This document shows positions 12,090-16,710 of a DNA stretch of 16,710 nucleotides, in pieces. The DNA is taken from NCBI GenBank assembly GCA_945862475.1, contig CAMAYW010000014.1:1-16710 (forward strand), written 5' to 3'. The notes under the pieces were generated by a model. The model made no database searches and was not told the origin of the DNA. It worked only from the letters and a program-made list of their open reading frames with translations. Position 1 is the first letter of the stretch. Each line of letters opens with the position of its first letter. Position numbers and translations under genes: made by a program. Source of the stretch: Bacteriovorax stolpii (GTDB lineage: Bacteria; Bdellovibrionota; Bacteriovoracia; Bacteriovoracales; Bacteriovoracaceae).

Positions 12090-14868
12090 TTCTTATTAAG
12101 ATTAATTTTAGGAGTCCAGAATTTTTATTTTCGCGAGAAACTGGAGTGACCTTGGTTAAAGCTTCGATCACAGCGTCTTGCATGGTGAAAAGCCTCATCA
12201 TGTTCTCAGTGTAGATGATTTCTCCCTTTTTCAATTCTTTAGGATTTGGAAGTCTAATCATTTCCTCTTTATTACCTTCAAGAGTCACCGTTAGGGTGAA
12301 AAAGCCTTCACTTTCATCTTTCATAAATTTAATTTTTGAAGGATTCAATTTGGGATTTAAAATGAGTGCTAACTGAGAGGTATTTCCTTCCTTATAAGCA
12401 ATCTCATAGTTTTCTAGAATTTGAAGATCACGCTGGATTTTATAAGAAACGGCATAGTGTAATAAGTTTTTCATGAGGAGCTTATTTCCTCTCACTGAGC
12501 AAACTAAAGGATAGTCCGTCCTTGGTGCATCTTTAAGATAAACCCTCTCACAACTCTCGCTAGATAAAATCTCGCTGTAATAAAGTTCATGAATCTTGTG
12601 AATGAGCGGCTCACCAGCGAGGATGGCCTCCTGAGCAATCGAAGACTGAACTAACCGAAGTGCATTATTTAAAAAGAAATGCCCTCGCATGTTTTGATTT
12701 GATTGAGAGTTTGAATTCTTGAGATACGTTTCTACGATTTCTTGGAATGATTTCATCCAGACTGGCTTATCGACCTCTAAGAAAGGATGAAGAATCAGAA
12801 GATAACTTAAATATCTCTCAAGATTTTTAACCGAAATGAGGTGATCTAATTCATAATGATCCTCTCCTGTATTTGAATGTTCACTCGGAAAATCAATATA
12901 AGGAGTTTTAAATTTGAGTCCAGAAAGATTCGAAACAGGAAGATGCAACGGAATTGAATTCACATCTCTTTCACCAATTAAAAAATGAAACAGAGACACC
13001 AATGGTAAATATCTTTCCTTTTGAAATTTTGTGAGATTATTCTCTTCATCACTTTCAAAAATGATTCTTAATGGATTTTCAGTTGTTGAATTTCCACCAA
13101 ATGCTTCCGATAGACCTGTTTGACAGTGAGAGAAACCAGACTCCTCCACTGATGTGATGATTCTCTGAACGTCAGATAGGTTCTGAATACTTCCTAAAAA
13201 TTTTGAATTGATTAGAGGTATTTGACCGATACTATGAAAAGAATCTTTTTGAAAATCATAGCGAGACCATACTGACCTTAATTGGAAATTAACCATCCGT
13301 TCACAATTTCTAAGATCTTTATTCTGTAGCGCCTTCGTCACCTCTAAATTCACGAGTCCAATGTCTCTTAGTTCTGAAAGGGCCCTCATCTCTTCTTGAT
13401 GATATTGATCAATCAGAAGTGCTAGATTCTTAATCATGTTCATGGTCTCTAACTGCATTTCCATGATCTTTTTCTGATTCGTAATAACAATATCAAGTTT
13501 TTTGCTTATTTCATCGAGCTTAGCAGACTCAGCACTTTTTGAATTGAGTCCGGGAATAGGAGAGACTGAAAGTGCAGTGACAGCACCAAGGGCCCCACCT
13601 GACATCCATCCGGTCATGACATTTTTTGCCGTCGTCACAAGCTGACTTACTTTCTGCGCCTTATCCATCACCTTTTGTAAATCAGGTGAAGGCTTTATTC
13701 CAAAGAGCATCGAAAGTTTATTCGCCGAACCAATAATGTTTGTTAAATTATCAGCTAAATGTCCTGCAGCATCCACACTCTTTTGAAGATTAGCATTAAT
13801 CTTGCCTTGCTTTGAAAGAATACTCTCGTTCGTTTCAGATGAATCGGCGTCTTCACCCTTGATGACTTTTTTGTACAAGAAATCAAAGATCCTCTTCGAA
13901 TGAATATTTGTGGGACCTGACCTTGTGGTTCTAGCCTCTCGGTACATATCATCTAGATCTTTTCCTACTCCAGAAAGACCATCCGTAAGATCAGAAACAT
14001 TTTTTTCAGTTTCTTTAAAATGCTTTTTTAATGATGATACAAGGACAGTAAACTCTTTCGCTTTTCGCTGGATTTCTTGAACATCTCGGATAACTCTTCC
14101 TGCTTCATCGACAATTTTTTTAAAACCGTTATTGTCCTTTATGGCCTCATAAACTCCAAAAGCAACCATTCCACTTAAAACGACGGCATACTGCTCATTT
14201 TCATTGAGGTTTGAATTCTTAAAATACTGATCGGCCTTCTCGATAAATTCTTTTGTACTTTGAATGGCCCGAACAGAGTCCTCAGGACTACTACCCTTAA
14301 CCTTAGATTCAATCTCTTGGGCAGCTAGTGGATTAGACTGAGCAATGGCAATCGCGACATCCATGGCGAGATCTTTTGAAATTTCACTCGCTCTCTTATC
14401 AAAGGCCACAAGAATTTCATCAAGGTGCTTACTTTTAAGATAGTTAAATGTTCCCACTTTTAATTGATCTTCAATTTTAAAATCTATTGAAGCTCTTCTA
14501 TTGAGAAGCGAAGTCTCGATGAGGGATTTATTCTGCTGATAGGACTCTGAATGATAAAGATAATTGTTTTTTATCTGTTCATTTTTCTTTTGAATATCTT
14601 GAAGAATAAGTCTTGCTTCAATTGGTGTTAATTCTCCCACGAGTGACAGAACGAGCTCTTTTCTATTCTCTCCAAAGGATCTTGAAAGGATATCCGCCAG
14701 AGCGAGATTGGGAGCATCTGAGTTTAATAAATCATTTAACAAATTTACTTTTTGTGCCTCGCCCACTCTTAATTCTTCAGTCTCTGAAACGGTTCTAATT
14801 TCCGTGATGGTTTTTGAACAACTGGTTGTGACGATTGCAAATGCAATGATATTTAATAACGATTTCAT
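12079..14868 (-). CDS. Large (929-residue) helical lipoprotein, function unknown
   Basis: A lipoprotein signal (1-16) ends in VTTSC, acylation Cys at 17. The rest is mostly predicted helix. Charged heptad-like stretches at about 255-310, 355-415 and 445-515 suggest coiled coils. Between the last two lies a Gly/Ala-rich hydrophobic segment (about 417-441, GWMSGGALGAVTALSVSPIP and flanks), and a second hydrophobic stretch is at 227-243. The C-terminal 400 residues look globular and contain C522, C582 and two nearby cysteines at about 780-795. I recognise no family. Helices flanking a hydrophobic hairpin are also seen in alpha-helical pore formers, but that is only a shape resemblance. AAGGA sits 6 bases before ATG 14868, immediately after the stop of the preceding lipoprotein gene (9-base gap). 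Its end overlaps the Cys-rich gene by 11 bases. Confidence 0.85.
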   Translation of the reverse strand: MKSLLNIIAFAIVTTSCSKTITEIRTVSETEELRVGEAQKVNLLNDLLNSDAPNLALADILSRSFGENRKELVLSLVGELTPIEARLILQDIQKKNEQIKNNYLYHSESYQQNKSLIETSLLNRRASIDFKIEDQLKVGTFNYLKSKHLDEILVAFDKRASEISKDLAMDVAIAIAQSNPLAAQEIESKVKGSSPEDSVRAIQSTKEFIEKADQYFKNSNLNENEQYAVVLSGMVAFGVYEAIKDNNGFKKIVDEAGRVIRDVQEIQRKAKEFTVLVSSLKKHFKETEKNVSDLTDGLSGVGKDLDDMYREARTTRSGPTNIHSKRIFDFLYKKVIKGEDADSSETNESILSKQGKINANLQKSVDAAGHLADNLTNIIGSANKLSMLFGIKPSPDLQKVMDKAQKVSQLVTTAKNVMTGWMSGGALGAVTALSVSPIPGLNSKSAESAKLDEISKKLDIVITNQKKIMEMQLETMNMIKNLALLIDQYHQEEMRALSELRDIGLVNLEVTKALQNKDLRNCERMVNFQLRSVWSRYDFQKDSFHSIGQIPLINSKFLGSIQNLSDVQRIITSVEESGFSHCQTGLSEAFGGNSTTENPLRIIFESDEENNLTKFQKERYLPLVSLFHFLIGERDVNSIPLHLPVSNLSGLKFKTPYIDFPSEHSNTGEDHYELDHLISVKNLERYLSYLLILHPFLEVDKPVWMKSFQEIVETYLKNSNSQSNQNMRGHFFLNNALRLVQSSIAQEAILAGEPLIHKIHELYYSEILSSESCERVYLKDAPRTDYPLVCSVRGNKLLMKNLLHYAVSYKIQRDLQILENYEIAYKEGNTSQLALILNPKLNPSKIKFMKDESEGFFTLTVTLEGNKEEMIRLPNPKELKKGEIIYTENMMRLFTMQDAVIEALTKVTPVSRENKNSGLLKLILIRNER

Positions 14869-14877
14869 TTTTGTTCC

Positions 14878-16155
14878 TTAAAAATTTTGCCAAGAATCAT
14901 TAAAATTAAACTTCATATCACCAACGAGATAGTGAACGATTGAGTTATCAGCGGCGCCATCTTCACCAGCATCGCCGAAATCACCTAGATCACCCTTGGC
15001 CCCTTGAATTCCATCTGGATATTTATATTTTTCACCATTAATAGATTTTTGATCACATATTCGACAATCTATTCCTCCCCTATCATTTTTCACATGAAGA
15101 ACGGATCCAACTCCTCCTGGGCCTCCTTGGCCGCCTTCTCCCCCAATTCCGCCTGCGCTTCCTTTACCTGGAAAGAAATCTACTTTTATCTTGAGATCAT
15201 CTAATTTTTTCGCCTTATAAAAGAAGGCCCCAGAAGATCCACCATTTAAACCATTAAATCCCTTATTTCCTTTGAATCCCTGATGGCCTCTTTTCCCAAA
15301 ACAGCGTTGATCTTTATAAGAATAATTATCTGTTGATCCCCTACAAGTACCATTGAGGGCCGCATCTCTTCCTGGAATCTCTTTCATCACTTCCGGAACT
15401 CTTGTCTGCTTTCCAGCGTTTTTACCTCTTAATTGAACACTAAGTTTTCCCAATGCTGTTTCCGTCACTATATTAATAATCCCACCGGAGGCACCATGCT
15501 GATCATCTAAGGCCTTCAAGGTACTTTCTTCAGTGAAGGTTACAATTTCTCCACCGCGAGAAATAATCTCCTTCGCTTCAATATTAAGATAAACACCTTC
15601 CGTTAAAAGCATCGCTCCTTCCTCAAACACGAGGGTTTCAATAGGGCCAAATCCAATTCCCAATGAGTAAGGATTTTTAATTCCACTAACGACAAAACTT
15701 TTTCTCAAGTGAATTTTTGCATCATCGAGCTCAACATCTTGATCCATCACTTTACATTCAAATTCAACATCTAAGGGATCCTTATCGCTCACAGATAATT
15801 CCACAGAAGCCTTCATTCCTCTTTCGTCAAAACTTGCTAAGAATAATTCTTTCTCTCGATCAAAGTGACCTTTGGCACACTCAACAATCGCATTCGAATA
15901 ATGACCACTGATGGCCTCAAAATTAACCTTGTAAGAGTTGATGTCCTCTTTAAAAATTGAAAAATTTGAGAAATCTTTTTTAAGCTCTGTTTTTCTCTTC
16001 TTTGTGATTTTTAATCTTGGGTGACTTGTCTCACCATCACTCGTAGGAGTCGACACTTCTTCAGACTTTTGACTCGCCTTTGATTTTTTACTCTCCGACT
16101 GACAAGCAACTAAAGACAACAAAAGAAGTGGAATCATGGCAGATGACATTTTCAT
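14878..16155 (-). CDS. Lipoprotein with three collagen-like glycine-repeat tracts
   Basis: 425 residues from ATG 16155. The signal peptide ends in lipobox LVAC, acylation Cys at 18. A Lys/Ser-rich linker (19-60) and a beta-rich domain (about 75-250, repeated turns of the ISRGGEIVTF type) precede three Gly-X-Y tracts: residues 287-309 (GKRGHQGFKGNKGFNGLNGG), 330-351 (GSAGGIGGEGGQGGPGGVG) and 382-403 (GIQGAKGDLGDFGDAGEDGA). Short segments separate the tracts, and six further cysteines lie at 93, 134, 271, 285, 364 and 367. Gly-X-Y tracts in bacteria usually belong to surface or adhesive proteins, but these are only 6-7 triplets long. I chose ATG 16155 because AGGA lies 6 bases upstream and the signal peptide is then standard. 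TTG 16197 and ATG 16188 lie upstream in frame. It is the first gene of the three-gene exported-protein run. Confidence 0.85.
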   Translation of the reverse strand: MKMSSAMIPLLLLSLVACQSESKKSKASQKSEEVSTPTSDGETSHPRLKITKKRKTELKKDFSNFSIFKEDINSYKVNFEAISGHYSNAIVECAKGHFDREKELFLASFDERGMKASVELSVSDKDPLDVEFECKVMDQDVELDDAKIHLRKSFVVSGIKNPYSLGIGFGPIETLVFEEGAMLLTEGVYLNIEAKEIISRGGEIVTFTEESTLKALDDQHGASGGIINIVTETALGKLSVQLRGKNAGKQTRVPEVMKEIPGRDAALNGTCRGSTDNYSYKDQRCFGKRGHQGFKGNKGFNGLNGGSSGAFFYKAKKLDDLKIKVDFFPGKGSAGGIGGEGGQGGPGGVGSVLHVKNDRGGIDCRICDQKSINGEKYKYPDGIQGAKGDLGDFGDAGEDGAADNSIVHYLVGDMKFNFNDSWQNF

Positions 16156-16220
16156 AATTAATCCTATGGAATTTGAAATTGATCTCATGCTAACCAAAAG
16201 ACCATTTTGCCAACAGATTA

Positions 16221-16249
16221 ACTATAAAGATTACACAGCGGGGTGTTGA
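16221..16249 (-). promoter_or_regulatory. Promoter candidate for the lipoprotein run
   Basis: On the minus strand TCAACA (16249-16244, 4 of 6), a 17-base spacer and TATAGT (16226-16221, 5 of 6) would start transcription near 16214, about 60 bases before ATG 16155. No other good candidate lies between the beta-barrel gene and this start. Confidence 0.4.
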
Positions 16250-16298
16250 AAATTCAGATATGAAATGACGTCAATTCAGGGACTTAGAGGATGATTTT

Positions 16299-16335
16299 GA
16301 AGTTCCGGTAACTTCAAACGCTACCGGAACCGAAG
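16299..16335 (-). terminator. Hairpin after the beta-barrel gene, probable terminator
   Basis: GTTCCGGTA (16302-16310) and TACCGGAAC (16322-16330) pair perfectly over 9 bp with an 11-base loop, starting 12 bases after the stop of the beta-barrel gene. The base after the stem on the minus strand is not a T-run (TTCAAAATC), so it may be a weak intrinsic terminator or an RNA-end stabiliser. GAAGT/ACTTC (16299-16303/16311-16315) can form a competing smaller hairpin. Confidence 0.5.
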
Positions 16336-16341
16336 TGAAAT

Positions 16342-16710
16342 TTAGAATAAGTAATCGATACCAAAGCCGTAGTAGTTTTCCCGACGTTGTTTCACGTCGA
16401 AGTTTGTACCAGCAATATCTTGGCCGTAGTTCTCATTACGAGACATTCCGTAGTGGAAATTCGCCGTAAGATTATCAAGAATCAAATATTTGGCTCGATA
16501 TAGAAAATCCATATCCACGTGAGCATTTTGAGTTAAGCTCGATGCCCCATACTCTCCTGTGACTTCACCAATAGATGTCGCTTGTGCAGAAAGTGCCATC
16601 ATAAACTCATCCACTGGACGATACTGATAAGTCGCGCGAAGAAAGAGATCCATCGATGTATCAAGAGTCACATCTTCGTCAGCAGCGGCAGTTGAGCTCA
16701 CGGCAGTGAA
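16342..16710 (-). CDS. Outer-membrane beta-barrel protein, C-terminal part (runs off right edge)
   Basis: The frame is open from the window edge for 122 codons, so the true start lies outside; the GTG at 16701 is probably internal. Strand-like alternating segments (MDLFLRATYQYRP, EFMMALSAQATSI, HVDMDFLYRAKYLILDN, LTANFHYGMSRN) separated by polar Asp/Asn-rich loops, and the terminal segment RRENYYGFGIDYLF ending in Phe, match the closing strand recognised by the BAM complex. The specific porin or channel family cannot be told from this fragment. The terminator-like hairpin follows directly, so it is the last gene of its own unit, and the lipoprotein run downstream has its own promoter candidate. 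Confidence 0.7.
   Translation of the reverse strand, partial: FTAVSSTAAADEDVTLDTSMDLFLRATYQYRPVDEFMMALSAQATSIGEVTGEYGASSLTQNAHVDMDFLYRAKYLILDNLTANFHYGMSRNENYGQDIAGTNFDVKQRRENYYGFGIDYLF

Noticed and set aside
14900..15340. CRISPR-like or tandem DNA repeat in the Gly-rich region
   Set aside because: The repetition is at protein level with variable codons; there is no regular DNA repeat unit.
1..16710. tRNA, rRNA, insertion sequence, prophage or att-site signatures
   Set aside because: Reading both strands showed no cloverleaf, transposase, integrase or flanking direct repeats that I could support.

Overview
The window is AT-rich, densely packed Gram-negative chromosome. The protein repertoire (LptF/LptG-type permease, YejM/PbgA-like lipid A regulator, PilF-RodZ pair, GT51 transglycosylase, three envelope lipoproteins, an outer-membrane beta-barrel) and the overall sequence flavour suggest a Bdellovibrio/Bacteriovorax-like lineage. 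That placement is an inference from protein style; no rRNA or phylogenetic marker was available to test it. There is no tRNA, rRNA, CRISPR array, insertion sequence or prophage that I can support.

Layout. 1-573 (-): N-terminal part of a TrkH/KtrB potassium transporter, running off the left edge. 620-1719 (+): an RlmD-like RNA uracil methyltransferase broken by a frameshift at about 1200. 1787-3822 (+): PilF/PilW-like TPR lipoprotein followed by RodZ. 3828-4955 (-): LptF/LptG-family permease. 5030-8173 (+): operon of leucyl aminopeptidase (pepA), trmL and a DUF3095 protein with cyclase-like metal motifs. 8157-8909 (-): monofunctional transglycosylase mtgA. 8940-10082 (+): rlmC. 10084-11589 (-): a YejM/PbgA homologue interrupted by two in-frame stops. 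11695-16155 (-): three exported-protein genes in one run (collagen-like Gly-rich lipoprotein, 929-residue helical lipoprotein, small six-Cys secreted protein), plus a possible 19-residue peptide. 16342-16710 (-): C-terminal end of an outer-membrane beta-barrel protein, running off the right edge.

Functional picture. Two themes alternate: RNA modification (RlmD-like, TrmL, RlmC) and envelope construction (PilF, RodZ, LptF/G, MtgA, YejM, the lipoprotein run, the beta-barrel). Genes repeatedly meet tail to tail with almost no spacer or with overlap (3822/3828, 8173/8157, 10082/10084), so separate terminators do not fit there. Several promoter candidates share a TAGAAT-like -10 with a 17-bp spacer.

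The part least explained by known biology is the minus-strand run 16155-11763. Three consecutive, tightly spaced genes all encode exported proteins that I cannot assign to a known system. The two broken housekeeping genes can both be restored by lengthening short A or T runs. That pattern fits either sequencing error or slippage mutation.
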